Positions 42,955 through 51,017 of a stretch of DNA of 64,000 bases are shown here, in pieces. The notes below the pieces were generated by a model that made no database searches, was not told where the DNA came from, and saw nothing but the letters and a program-made list of their open reading frames with translations. The first letter of the stretch is position 1. Each line of letters begins with the position of its first letter. The stretch comes from CAYNLK01 sp964398055 (GTDB taxonomy: Bacteria > Chloroflexota > Anaerolineae > 4572-78 > J111): the NCBI GenBank assembly GCA_964398055.1, contig CAYNLK010000014.1:1-64000 (forward strand). The letters are read 5' to 3'. A program made the position numbers and the translations under genes.

Positions 42955-44352
42955 TCATCGCGCAACCGTAAAACGATTGAGCAGCCGGGTCAGGAAGCCG
43001 GTCGATTTGGCCGTTGTTTCGGCGGCGATAGGCTCATTATCGGCAAAATCCAGAAGTTGGGCCAATGGATGGTCCCGTTCGTCATAGTCGATGCGGGCGT
43101 AGGGCAGTCTGATTGGCCAGTCCCCCGGTTTGAGTACGTTGTGGAATAGGGCTGCCCAAAGCTCGAGCGGGGCGGTAGTGAGATCGGCCGATCCTAACCA
43201 GCAGCCCGTATTCAGGTGAAGCCCACCGTCCGCCAGCGGCTGGCAAACAGGCTGGTGGGTATGTCCAAAGACGATGACCGCCGCTTTTTGCTGGTGGGCA
43301 ATTTCGGCGGCGGCAGCCTGTAGATTTTGCTGCTGCCGGGATTGCTCGGCCCGGCCGATGGCGACCGGATCGCCATAGAATTCCTCCGGCGCGGCAATCG
43401 TCGCGTCCGGCACAAGCGCCTCGATATCGGTCAAGTAAGGCTGGATTTGCCGGTGAAACTCAGCCCGAAAAGCGACATCACGGGTGTACTGCTCGGCCAG
43501 CCGTCGCCGTTCGTGCTCGTCGGCCAACTGGTTCATTAAAAGGCCAGGCTCAAGGGCTGAGGCGGCCACCGGGTTGGCTATTTGGCCGGCCGTAGTATAG
43601 CCAATCAATCTGGCCAACATCTTCGCGGCCAGGTCAAAGTCCCAGCGGAGGGCCAGCCAGATCAGCGTCGTGATCGGTTTGATGCCATCGCTGCGCCGCT
43701 GGTCGCGCCCCACCTCGTTGAAAAGGTCAACATAAAGGGATGAACCGGGTGGAAAGTAAAGCTGAGAGGGATTGTTGGGCCAGCGGGGATCGTGAAAGTC
43801 GGGAAAGCGGTTGATCTTTTCAGTCCGCTGGTGGCCGTGCTCCACATAGATTTTTTCCCGGTTGATGAACTCGGCGGCGAATAGCAGCAGCGATGACCGG
43901 CGACCGGACGCGTTCAGTACCTCCCGCAGCCGGCTTTTGACCAGCGGCCAGTATAGCGCCGCGTCGTGATTGCCTTTGATGACGGTGAGGCGTCGTTTGG
44001 GCGTTTCAGCCTGCATAAAGTGGGCCAGGGCCTCAAAAAGGGGTTGATGCTGGTTGACAATAAGGTTCAGGCGTTTGACCGAGGCATCCTGGGAGGAGTC
44101 GAGATAGGCTTGGGGTGGATAAATCTCGGTTGGGACGTAATGATCAACGGCCGGTGTTTGCAGGAAATCCAGAAAATCGCCGTTGATAATGAGCTCGATC
44201 TCTCGCTGATCCTGCTCGCTTTCTGCCCGTAGCTGCTGCAAGAAGTGTCCGAGTTGATCATCAATTGAAAAATTTTCAAGAATGTGATGGCTCTTGAAAC
44301 CCTCATCTGCGCCCAGGTGCAAATCCGATAGAATGAATTTTAATTTCGACAC
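42955..44352 (-). CDS. calcineurin-like metallophosphoesterase
   Basis: 465 aa with all family metal motifs: ILSDLHLGADEG, INGDFLDFL, VIKGNHDAALYW, VEHGHQRTE and VFGHTHQPVCQP. A long helical insert (about 210-330) separates the last two. It resembles UDP-diacylglucosamine-hydrolase/general phosphoesterase groups more than Mre11 by eye; no Mre11 capping domain is recognised. It sits 80 bp upstream of nurA on the same strand, which recalls the archaeal mre11-rad50-herA-nurA neighbourhood, but rad50 is missing. Confidence 0.85.
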   Translation of the reverse strand: MSKLKFILSDLHLGADEGFKSHHILENFSIDDQLGHFLQQLRAESEQDQREIELIINGDFLDFLQTPAVDHYVPTEIYPPQAYLDSSQDASVKRLNLIVNQHQPLFEALAHFMQAETPKRRLTVIKGNHDAALYWPLVKSRLREVLNASGRRSSLLLFAAEFINREKIYVEHGHQRTEKINRFPDFHDPRWPNNPSQLYFPPGSSLYVDLFNEVGRDQRRSDGIKPITTLIWLALRWDFDLAAKMLARLIGYTTAGQIANPVAASALEPGLLMNQLADEHERRRLAEQYTRDVAFRAEFHRQIQPYLTDIEALVPDATIAAPEEFYGDPVAIGRAEQSRQQQNLQAAAAEIAHQQKAAVIVFGHTHQPVCQPLADGGLHLNTGCWLGSADLTTAPLELWAALFHNVLKPGDWPIRLPYARIDYDERDHPLAQLLDFADNEPIAAETTAKSTGFLTRLLNRFTVAR

Positions 44353-44415
44353 CGAGTTCCTCTCCCGCGCTCGTTGCCATAATTATACCACATTCGATTG
44401 GCTGGACAATAACCC

Positions 44416-44859
44416 CTATTCTGAGGCGCGGATTAAGAGGAGCGGCCGATCGACTCGGTTGAGCACACCGGCGGCCACGCTGCCATAAAAGACGCGCGAC
44501 AGGCCGGTTCGCCCGTGGCTGGCCATGGCAATCAGGTCGGCCTTGGTCCGGTTGGCATAGCGAATGATCTCTTCTACTACCGGGCCGTGGGCCACGTACG
44601 TTTCCACCGCCAATTCTTTTTTGCTGAACTCGGCTTTTTTACCGGCCAGGTAGGCCTGGGCCGCTCTGGTTCGCTCTTCGACCATTTCCTGGTTGATCAT
44701 CGGATACACCACATCTGGCCCAATGATCAGCGGCTCCGGTTCAACCACTTGCACAAAAACCACCCTGGCCTGGTAACGGCGAGCCAGGTCAGCCACGTGG
44801 GGCAAAATAGCTTCGGCCCGGGCCGACCCATCCAACGGAACCAAAATGACCTTATACAT
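44416..44859 (-). CDS. universal stress protein (UspA family)
   Basis: 147 aa with the alpha/beta Usp fold: YKVILVPLDGSARAEAILPH at the start and the ATP-binding signature ASHGRTGLSRVFYGSVA near the end (G-x2-G-x9-G-S). It lies 23 bp after the TlpA gene on the same strand, forming a stress/redox group with glutaredoxin and Hsp20. Confidence 0.93.
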   Translation of the reverse strand: MYKVILVPLDGSARAEAILPHVADLARRYQARVVFVQVVEPEPLIIGPDVVYPMINQEMVEERTRAAQAYLAGKKAEFSKKELAVETYVAHGPVVEEIIRYANRTKADLIAMASHGRTGLSRVFYGSVAAGVLNRVDRPLLLIRASE

Positions 44860-44882
44860 TTTTGAACCTCCTGTCTCGATAG

Positions 44883-45482
44883 CTACAACAGGGGTTCCAC
44901 AATCCTGGTGAGTTGCTGGGCGCTGATCTCGCCCGATTGGATGTGTTGGATCAAGCCGTTGCGGTCAATGATAAAGGAGGTAGGCAGGGCGCGGACGTGA
45001 TAACGGCCCATCACCTCACCGTTGGCGTCTAACAGGACCGGAAAGGTAAAGCCGTTCGTTTGGATAAAATCTTTGACTGTGGCAGCCCCTTCTTGACTAT
45101 TGACAGCCAGGACGACAAAGCCATCGTCCCGGTGAGCTTCATAAAAGGCGTTGAGCGTCGGCATTTCGGCCTTGCAGGGGGGACACCAGGTGGCCCACAG
45201 GTTGACCAGGATGACCTGCCCCTTGTAATCGCTCAAGCTGATCTCGTCTCCAGCCAGGCTGGCCAGGCTGAAGTCAGGGGCGGGGGAGTGACCTGGTTGT
45301 TGGACGAATTGGCTGGAGGCGCTGCTAGAGCGGCCGGCAGACTGTTGCCCTAACCAGAAGAGTGAGCCGACGCCAAGCCCAATCAAGGTTAAAGCAATGG
45401 CGATATTGAGATAAAACCAGTTTTTCTTTGGTTGGACTTTGCTCTGATGTCGATAAGTGCGAGTTTTGGCGGTTCTGTTCAT
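44883..45482 (-). CDS. TlpA/ResA-like membrane thioredoxin
   Basis: 199 aa: basic N-terminus, one membrane anchor (YLNIAIALTLIGLGVGSLFWL), then a periplasmic thioredoxin domain PDFSLASLAGDEISLSDYKG with the active site LWATWCPPCKAEMP and the cis-Pro LPTSFIID. It reduces extracytoplasmic disulfides, classically in cytochrome c maturation. Its start overlaps the glutaredoxin stop by 4 bp. Confidence 0.93.
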   Translation of the reverse strand: MNRTAKTRTYRHQSKVQPKKNWFYLNIAIALTLIGLGVGSLFWLGQQSAGRSSSASSQFVQQPGHSPAPDFSLASLAGDEISLSDYKGQVILVNLWATWCPPCKAEMPTLNAFYEAHRDDGFVVLAVNSQEGAATVKDFIQTNGFTFPVLLDANGEVMGRYHVRALPTSFIIDRNGLIQHIQSGEISAQQLTRIVEPLL

Positions 45483-45744
45483 TGCAGTTGGTTGATTTTC
45501 GGTTTGTCGAACCCTACTATTATTTTACCACCAATGTCAATAACCGGCACACCCATTTGACCGCTCCGGCGAACCATATCCCGCGCCGCGGCGGCGTCCC
45601 GGCTTACATCCACGTCTCGAAACTGAATTTTATTTTGTCGAAAGTATTTTTGGCCATGTTGCAATAACTACAGGTCGGTGTGGAAAAGACAATGACCCGG
45701 GGCTGTTTTTTCTGTTGTTTCTCTTTGAGAATAGTATTCCTCAT
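45479..45744 (-). pseudogene. glutaredoxin-like protein, frameshifted in an A run
   Basis: From ATG 45744 (1-bp TGATG overlap with the Hsp20 stop) the frame gives a Lys/Gln-rich start, then RVIVFSTPTCSYCNMAKNTF with the redox CxxC. The frame then shifts. The rest, YFRQNKIQFRDVDVSRD and MGVPVIDIGGKIIVGFD, is in the neighbouring frame to 45479. The break is at five A (GCCAAAAATAC); a sixth A restores one 88-aa NrdH/glutaredoxin-like protein. The coupled context argues the gene was recently intact, so a sequence error is possible. Confidence 0.8.
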
Positions 45745-46196
45745 CAGCCCATCTTCACGGCGATCTTTTGCGGTTGTTTCTCAGCCCGTTTGGGCAGAAA
45801 AATGGTCAGGATGCCGTCTTTGTGTTCAGCCGTCACTTGGTCAGGATCGGTTTCACCCGGAAGCTGGATGGCTCGATAGAAGCTACCGCTGGGACGCTCG
45901 CAGCAGAGCCACTCTTTACCTTCCTCCTCTTCATCGGCGGGACGTTGGCCGCGGATGGTCAAAATGCCTTTTTCCAGGGTGATATCGATATCTTCCAGCA
46001 GTACGCCGGGCAGCTCCACTCGCAACACCAGCCGGTCACCCGTGTCAAACATATCCAGCGCCGGGGTCCAATCGCCCGCCCGGGTCTGACCGCTCCAGCC
46101 GCGCGGCCAGCCTGTTTGCCGGGCTAACCGACCTTCCCACGCCGAAAATGGCTCTTCTGCTTCCAGCCACCAGGGTCGTCTCATTAGCCTTGTCAT
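45744..46196 (-). CDS. Hsp20/alpha-crystallin small heat-shock protein
   Basis: 150 aa ATP-independent holdase chaperone. The alpha-crystallin domain starts at WTPALDMFDTGDRLVLRVEL and runs through GILTIRGQRP and SFYRAIQLPGETDPDQVTAE to the GILTIFLPK strand. The C-terminal I/V-x-I/V assembly motif (KIAVKM) is present. Usual length. First gene of a minus-strand group with glutaredoxin, TlpA and UspA. Confidence 0.94.
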   Translation of the reverse strand: MTRLMRRPWWLEAEEPFSAWEGRLARQTGWPRGWSGQTRAGDWTPALDMFDTGDRLVLRVELPGVLLEDIDITLEKGILTIRGQRPADEEEEGKEWLCCERPSGSFYRAIQLPGETDPDQVTAEHKDGILTIFLPKRAEKQPQKIAVKMG

Positions 46197-46307
46197 CGTT
46201 GTTCCTCCGTCAAATCAAAATAATTTGTGCTTTTACTGAATTAGATGCAAGGGGGGGCAAAAAGTTACAGATTGTTCCCGGTTATTCACCGTTCAACGAT
46301 TTTTTGC

Positions 46308-46336
46308 TTGACAAGATTCGGTTTTTATAGTATACT
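46308..46336 (+). promoter_or_regulatory. near-consensus sigma-70 promoter of the PadR gene
   Basis: Perfect TTGACA (46308-46313), 17 bp, TATACT (46331-46336). Confidence 0.85.
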
Positions 46337-46337
46337 A

Positions 46338-46360
46338 ATAACTAGTAATTATATAACTAG
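46338..46360 (+). promoter_or_regulatory. candidate PadR operator
   Basis: ATAACTAG occurs twice as direct repeats (46338-46345 and 46353-46360), 15 bp apart. CTAGT/ACTAG inside also form a dyad. Positioned over the predicted transcription start, as expected for autorepression. Confidence 0.5.
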
Positions 46361-46367
46361 AAAGATT

Positions 46368-47003
46368 ATGACTATGAATAAAACAGTTCACCGTTCCCCC
46401 ATCGCTTTAGCCGTACTCGCCTTTTTATACGAGTCACCGATGCATCCATACCGGATGCAACAACTCATCAAAGAGCGCGGTAAGGATGAGGTCATTAACG
46501 TGCGCCAACGGGCCAGTTTGTACCAAACGATTGACCGCTTGCTGCGAGCCGGGTTAATCGCAATTCGGGAGGTTGAACGGGAGGAGAAGTGGCCGGAGCG
46601 GACCATCTATGAATTGACCGAGCAGGGTGGCGAAACAATGCTCAATTGGCTGCGCGAGATGCTTTCCTCGCCGGCCCATGAATTTCCCGAATTTCCTGCC
46701 GCCCTGGCTTACCTCTCCTTGTTGACCCCGGCGGAGGCGCGGCTGCAACTCGGACGACGAATCGAGTTGCTGGCCGCAGAATTAGATCGCATCGACGCCC
46801 AACTTCGTTATGCCGCCGGGGTTGTCCCCCGGCTCTTTTTGGTCGAGATGGAGTATCTGCGTGCTGTCCTCAACACTGAGCTAGCGTGGGTCAAGTCTAT
46901 TGTCGCTGATTTAGATACCGGCCGTCTGACCTGGAATGAAGAGTGGTGGCGCGCTATCGCGGCCCAATTTGAGCATGAAGATAAAGGCCGGATTGAGAAC
47001 TGA
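46368..47003 (+). CDS. PadR-family transcriptional regulator
   Basis: 211 aa. Winged-helix N-terminus SPIALAVLAFLYESPMHPYR, QRASLYQTIDRLLRAGLI and YELTEQGGETMLNWL, with a helical C-terminal dimerisation/effector domain rich in Leu/Glu. ATG 46368 (or 46374) is chosen because it lies downstream of a near-consensus promoter and operator-like repeats; the open frame to 46245 runs through that promoter. It is followed after 40 bp by a methyltransferase that it probably controls. Confidence 0.9.
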   Translation: MTMNKTVHRSPIALAVLAFLYESPMHPYRMQQLIKERGKDEVINVRQRASLYQTIDRLLRAGLIAIREVEREEKWPERTIYELTEQGGETMLNWLREMLSSPAHEFPEFPAALAYLSLLTPAEARLQLGRRIELLAAELDRIDAQLRYAAGVVPRLFLVEMEYLRAVLNTELAWVKSIVADLDTGRLTWNEEWWRAIAAQFEHEDKGRIEN

Positions 47004-47043
47004 GGCAATCCAAATAATGCAATCAAAATGGGGGAATGGAATT

Positions 47044-47736
47044 ATGTCGATCAATGAACTTCAGTTGAAGCAACCCGCGACCAAAGCGGCCAAACCTTAC
47101 AAAGGTACGGCGATGGAGGGTCTAATCGCCAAATGGTACACCAAAATTAGAGCCGAAGACCCGCAACGTGAGCTGGTGGTCCGTCAAGTGAGCGAAATTG
47201 TTCCACCCGGGGGGATGATCCTTGAAGTCGCGCCGGGTCCGGGCTACTTAGCCATTGAACTCGCCGAACTTGGTAATTATCGGGTGGTCGGCTTGGATAT
47301 TAGTAAGTCGTTTGTCCAAATTGCCCAAACCAAAGCCAGGGAAGCAGGGGTAGAGGTTGATTTCCGCCACGGCAACGCTGCCGATATCCCATTTGAAGCC
47401 GACGCGTTTGATTTCATTGTCTGTGTCGCTGCGTTTAAGAACTTTACCGAGCCGGTTCAAGCCCTGCGTGAAATGCAGCGGGTGCTCAAGCCGGGCGGTC
47501 AGGCGCTCATCAACGATTTGCGCGGTGACGCCTCGCCAGAGGATATCAGGACGCTTGTTAACAACATGGATTTGAATCCGATTAACGCGCTGATCACGAA
47601 ATGGACGTTCAAGCACATCCTACTCAAGAACGCCTACACCAAAGCGGAGATTCAGCAATTTATTGCCCGGACGGATTTTACAAGATCTGAAATTCGTGAG
47701 GATAACGTAAGCATGGAAATATGGCTGGAAAAGTAG
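47044..47736 (+). CDS. class I SAM-dependent methyltransferase
   Basis: 230 aa from ATG 47044 (preceded by GGGGGAATGGA). Motif I ILEVAPGPGYLAIELAELG, GLDISKSFVQIAQTKAREAG, DIPFEADAFDFIVCVAAFKN, then RVLKPGGQALINDLRG. Resembles small-molecule methyltransferases of the UbiE type. Co-transcribed with the PadR regulator, suggesting induction by a toxic or phenolic substrate, but the substrate is not readable from sequence. Confidence 0.87.
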   Translation: MSINELQLKQPATKAAKPYKGTAMEGLIAKWYTKIRAEDPQRELVVRQVSEIVPPGGMILEVAPGPGYLAIELAELGNYRVVGLDISKSFVQIAQTKAREAGVEVDFRHGNAADIPFEADAFDFIVCVAAFKNFTEPVQALREMQRVLKPGGQALINDLRGDASPEDIRTLVNNMDLNPINALITKWTFKHILLKNAYTKAEIQQFIARTDFTRSEIREDNVSMEIWLEK

Positions 47737-47793
47737 GCTCTGTTTTGCTAGGTCGTGTGGCTACGGCGGTGCTGCTGAGCAAATCCAAAGCGT

Positions 47794-48864
47794 TCAGCAA
47801 ATCCGGGGCAGTTGCTCGCCGCTTATCATATCGACTACCCGCAGGCCGCCAATGCGGCTGCGCATGAAAACCTTGCCCGGGTGATCTTCAACGACCTCGC
47901 CAATGATGGCCGCTTCCAGCCCCAGCGGATGTGCTTGCAGCGCGGCCAACACCTCAGCGGCCGCCTCTCTGGCGACGATGAGCAGAGCCTTGCCCTCGTT
48001 GGCCACATAGAGCGGATCCAGGCCCAGAATTTCACAGGCGCCGCGCACCTGTTCCCAGATCGGCAGGTCGGCTTCATTCAGCCGGATGCCTACCCGGGCC
48101 TGCGCCGCAATTTCATTGAGGCTGCTGGCCAGGCCGCCGCGGGTGGGGTCGCGCAGCACGTGGACCTTGTCTCCGGCCACGTTCAGCGCCGCCGCGATCA
48201 ACTCATACAATGGCGCCGAGTCGCTTTCCAGGGTGGTGTCAAACTCCAGCCCCTCCCGCACCGACATTATGGCGATGCCGTGCACGGCAATGGCGCCATT
48301 GATCAGCACCACGTCACCGGGGCGGGCGCGTTTGGGCGAGACCTGCACCCCGGCCGGAATCAACCCAAGCCCGGTCGTATTGATGAAGACGCCATCCCCT
48401 TTGCCTCGATTGACCACCTTGGTGTCGCCGGTGACGATGGGCGCGCCTACCGCCCTGGCCGCCTGCTGCATCGACTGGACCACTCGCCACAACTGTTCCA
48501 TTGGCAACCCTTCCTCCAGAATCAGGGCGGTTGACAGTCCCAGCGGTCTGGCCCCGCACATCGCCAGATCGTTGACCGTGCCGTGTATAGCCAGCGAGCC
48601 GATGTCGCCGCCGGGGAAGAAGATCGGGTTGATGACGAAGGAGTCGGTCGAGAAGGCCAGCCGGGCGCCGTTGGCTTCCAGAATAGCCCCATCGTGGAGC
48701 ATTTCCAGGGTGGGATTGTCGAAGGCCGGCACGAACATGCGGTCGATCAGCATCTGGGTTAGCCGGCCGCCGCCGCCGTGGGCCATCAGCACGCTGGGGT
48801 ACTCGCTGATGGGGATGGGACATTGCAGGCCCATAATGAGGGGCAGATTGGTTTCTTGAGTCAT
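47794..48864 (-). CDS. hypE: [NiFe] hydrogenase maturation protein HypE
   Basis: Dehydrates the HypF-made thiocarbamate on its C-terminal cysteine to the cyanide ligand of the hydrogenase iron. 356 aa from ATG 48864; the further upstream frame runs into repeats. Features: VLMAHGGGGRLTQMLI, STDSFVINPIFFPGGDIGSL, GTVNDLAMCGARP, VTGDTKVVNRGKGDG, and the essential terminal Pro-Arg-Ile-Cys. Last gene of the hypB-F-C-AKR-D-E series; a repeat hairpin fills the 106-bp gap after hypD. Confidence 0.96.
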   Translation of the reverse strand: MTQETNLPLIMGLQCPIPISEYPSVLMAHGGGGRLTQMLIDRMFVPAFDNPTLEMLHDGAILEANGARLAFSTDSFVINPIFFPGGDIGSLAIHGTVNDLAMCGARPLGLSTALILEEGLPMEQLWRVVQSMQQAARAVGAPIVTGDTKVVNRGKGDGVFINTTGLGLIPAGVQVSPKRARPGDVVLINGAIAVHGIAIMSVREGLEFDTTLESDSAPLYELIAAALNVAGDKVHVLRDPTRGGLASSLNEIAAQARVGIRLNEADLPIWEQVRGACEILGLDPLYVANEGKALLIVAREAAAEVLAALQAHPLGLEAAIIGEVVEDHPGKVFMRSRIGGLRVVDMISGEQLPRIC

Positions 48865-48879
48865 TCCATCGTCCTTGCT

Positions 48880-48970
48880 AATTGTGAATAGTGAATGATG
48901 AATGGTGAATTGTGAATTCTGCCAGAGTTGCATTAACAATTAATAATTCACAATTCACAATTCACAATTA
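48880..48970. repeat. inverted pair of heptamer arrays between hypD and hypE
   Basis: AATTGTG, AATAGTG, AATGATG, AATGGTG, AATTGTG (48880-48914) face TTCACAA-type units (48936-48970), the complement, so the transcript can fold into a long hairpin in front of hypE. Confidence 0.88.
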
Positions 48971-50056
48971 TTAACTTCGTCCGTATTGGTAGTAGGCTGC
49001 GCAGGCGCCTTCTGACGAAACCATCGGCGCGCCCAGGGGATGCTCCGGCGTGCACAGCGTGCCAAAAGCCGAGCATTGATGGGGGCGTTTCAAGCCTTGC
49101 AGGATTTCCCCGGCAATGCACAGCGACGACTCCTGGGCCGTAATGCCCACCACGTCGAAACGCAGCTCGGCGTCGTAAGCCGCGAATTCAGGCCGGAGGG
49201 CGTAGCCGCTGTTGGGGATCATGCCGATACCGCGCCATTGCCGGTCGCATACCTGGAAAACCTGCTCGAGTAAATTTTGGGCCGGCCTGTTGCCCTCACG
49301 GGTAACTGCCCGGACATATTGATTCTCCAGATCGGTGCGGCCTTCCTCCAGCGCCTTGAGGGTCATATAAATGCCGTGCAGCAAATCCAGCGGTTCAAAA
49401 CCGGTCACCACAATCGGAACCTGATATTTGGCCACGATGGGTTCGTACTCCCAATAACCCATCACGGCGCAAACATGCCCGGCGGCCAGAAAACCTTGCA
49501 CCAGATTATGCGGCGAACTCAACAGGGCTTCCATCGCCGGGGGAACCAGCACGTGGGAGCACAGGATCGAGAAATTGGTCAGGCCCATCTGTTTGGCCTG
49601 CCAGACAGCCATCGCGTTGGCCGGGGCGGTGGTTTCAAAACCCACGGCAAAGAAAACTACCTGCCGGTCGGGATTTTGCTGGGCCAGCTTAACCGCATCC
49701 AGCGGCGAGTAAACCATGCGCACGTCGCCGCCCTGAGCCTTGACGCTGAGGAGGTCGGTGGTTGAGCCGGGCACCCGCAGCATATCGCCAAAGGAGGTAA
49801 AGATCACCTCCGGTCGGCGGGCGATAACCAGGGCCTTGTCGATCAACTCCAGCGGGGTGACACAAACCGGGCAGCCGGGGCCATGCACCAGCGTCACCTC
49901 CTCCGGCAGCAGGCGGTCAATGCCGAATTTGATGATGGTGTGGGTTTGCCCGCCGCAAATTTCCATAATCGTCCAGGGGCGGGTGACCTGCTGCCGGATC
50001 GCCTGGATAAATTTTTGCGCATCAGTCTCGTTTCGATATTCGTCAATATATTTCAT
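48971..50056 (-). CDS. hypD: [NiFe] hydrogenase maturation protein HypD
   Basis: Iron-sulfur scaffold that, with HypC, assembles the Fe(CN)2CO unit. 361 aa with the invariant blocks MEICGGQTHTIIKFGID, VHGPGCPVCVTPL, FAVGFETTAPANA and AAGHVCAVMGYWEYEP. The C-terminal cysteines bind the [4Fe-4S] cluster (SSLCIAGEILQGLKRPHQCS; FGTLCTPEHPLGAPMVSSEG). ATG 50056 follows GGGGAA. Confidence 0.96.
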   Translation of the reverse strand: MKYIDEYRNETDAQKFIQAIRQQVTRPWTIMEICGGQTHTIIKFGIDRLLPEEVTLVHGPGCPVCVTPLELIDKALVIARRPEVIFTSFGDMLRVPGSTTDLLSVKAQGGDVRMVYSPLDAVKLAQQNPDRQVVFFAVGFETTAPANAMAVWQAKQMGLTNFSILCSHVLVPPAMEALLSSPHNLVQGFLAAGHVCAVMGYWEYEPIVAKYQVPIVVTGFEPLDLLHGIYMTLKALEEGRTDLENQYVRAVTREGNRPAQNLLEQVFQVCDRQWRGIGMIPNSGYALRPEFAAYDAELRFDVVGITAQESSLCIAGEILQGLKRPHQCSAFGTLCTPEHPLGAPMVSSEGACAAYYQYGRS

Positions 50057-50107
50057 TCAAATAGTTCCCCCACTTTGCCAGCCAAACCCGAACTCGCGCC
50101 ATTGTGT

Positions 50108-50131
50108 CTCAGTAGATCCAATTTTTGACCG
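50108..50131. repeat. dispersed 24-bp repeat, copy 2
   Basis: CTCAGTAGATCCAATTTT plus TGACCG; 23 of 24 bp equal 783-806. Confidence 0.6.
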
Positions 50132-50160
50132 CAGCAACGGCATCCCTATACCGTCTGAGC

Positions 50161-50991
50161 CTAAAAATTGAAATTGTCGGGGTCGGGGCCAGTGCGTTCG
50201 TTCCGGTTAAACCTATCGAGCTGGGCCATATCATCGGCCGAAATCTCGAAATCGAACACATCCGTATTATCGACAATCCGTTGGGACGTGCTGGATTTGG
50301 GGATAGTGACTACCTGGTGTTGCAAGTCCCAGCGGATTACCAGTTGGGCCGGTGACTTGCCATATTTCCGGCTCAAGTTGACAATGGCCGGGTCGTTGGT
50401 AATCTTGCCCCTGGCCAGCGGGCTCCAGGCCTCAAACTGAATCTGGTGTTCGCTACAAAATTGGCGTAGCTCCTGGTGCAGCAGATAGGGATGAAACTCA
50501 ACTTGGTTGACTGCGGGCCTGATGTCGCTGCCGGCAAAGAGATCTTTCAGATGGTGGATATGGAAATTGCTGACCCCAATCGCCCGAACCACGCCCTCGG
50601 CATAGAGTTGTTCCAGGGCTTGCCAGGTTGCTTTATAGTAACCGGCCACCGGCCAGTGGATCAGGTAGAGATCGATGTAGTCGAGTCCCAGTTTTTTACG
50701 ACTGGTTTCAAACGCGGCCAGGGTTGCGCCCGTGCGCTGGTCGGAGTTCCAGACTTTGGTAGTGATGAAAAGTTCCTCGCGGGGCAGGCCGCTGGCTTTG
50801 ATGGCCCGGCCTACGCTTTCTTCATTACCGTAGACGGCGGCGGTATCGATGCTCCGGTAACCGGCCTCCAGGGCTGTGGCCACGGACTGCTCTGTTTCAG
50901 CTCCGTCTTCCATCTTGAAAACGCCAAAGCCCAGCCAGGGCATTTTGACCCCGTTGTTCAGGGTGGTGGTATCGGCTATACTGCTGATCAC
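50161..50991 (-). CDS. aldo/keto reductase
   Basis: NAD(P)H-dependent carbonyl reductase, TIM barrel, 276 aa. Catalytic tetrad visible: Asp in YRSIDTAAVYGNEE with Tyr in AAVYG, Lys in FITTKVWNSD and His in LIHWPV. The cofactor-binding end is VTIPKSSTSQRIVDN. I choose GTG 50991, preceded by AGGAG at 7 nt, not TTG 51021 which only overlaps hypC. Embedded between hypC and hypD; no known role in hydrogenase maturation, so probably a hitch-hiker or a consumer of reductant. Confidence 0.9.
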   Translation of the reverse strand: MISSIADTTTLNNGVKMPWLGFGVFKMEDGAETEQSVATALEAGYRSIDTAAVYGNEESVGRAIKASGLPREELFITTKVWNSDQRTGATLAAFETSRKKLGLDYIDLYLIHWPVAGYYKATWQALEQLYAEGVVRAIGVSNFHIHHLKDLFAGSDIRPAVNQVEFHPYLLHQELRQFCSEHQIQFEAWSPLARGKITNDPAIVNLSRKYGKSPAQLVIRWDLQHQVVTIPKSSTSQRIVDNTDVFDFEISADDMAQLDRFNRNERTGPDPDNFNF

Positions 50992-51017
50992 TGTTATTCT
51001 CCTATTTTGGTTGCGCT

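Noticed and set aside
42955..44352. Metallophosphoesterase as Mre11
   Set aside because: Metal motifs are present, but no Mre11 capping domain is seen and there is no Rad50/SbcC gene next to it.
46245..46367. Longer N-terminus for PadR
   Set aside because: The extension runs through the near-consensus promoter and operator; PadR proteins begin shortly before SPIALAVLA.
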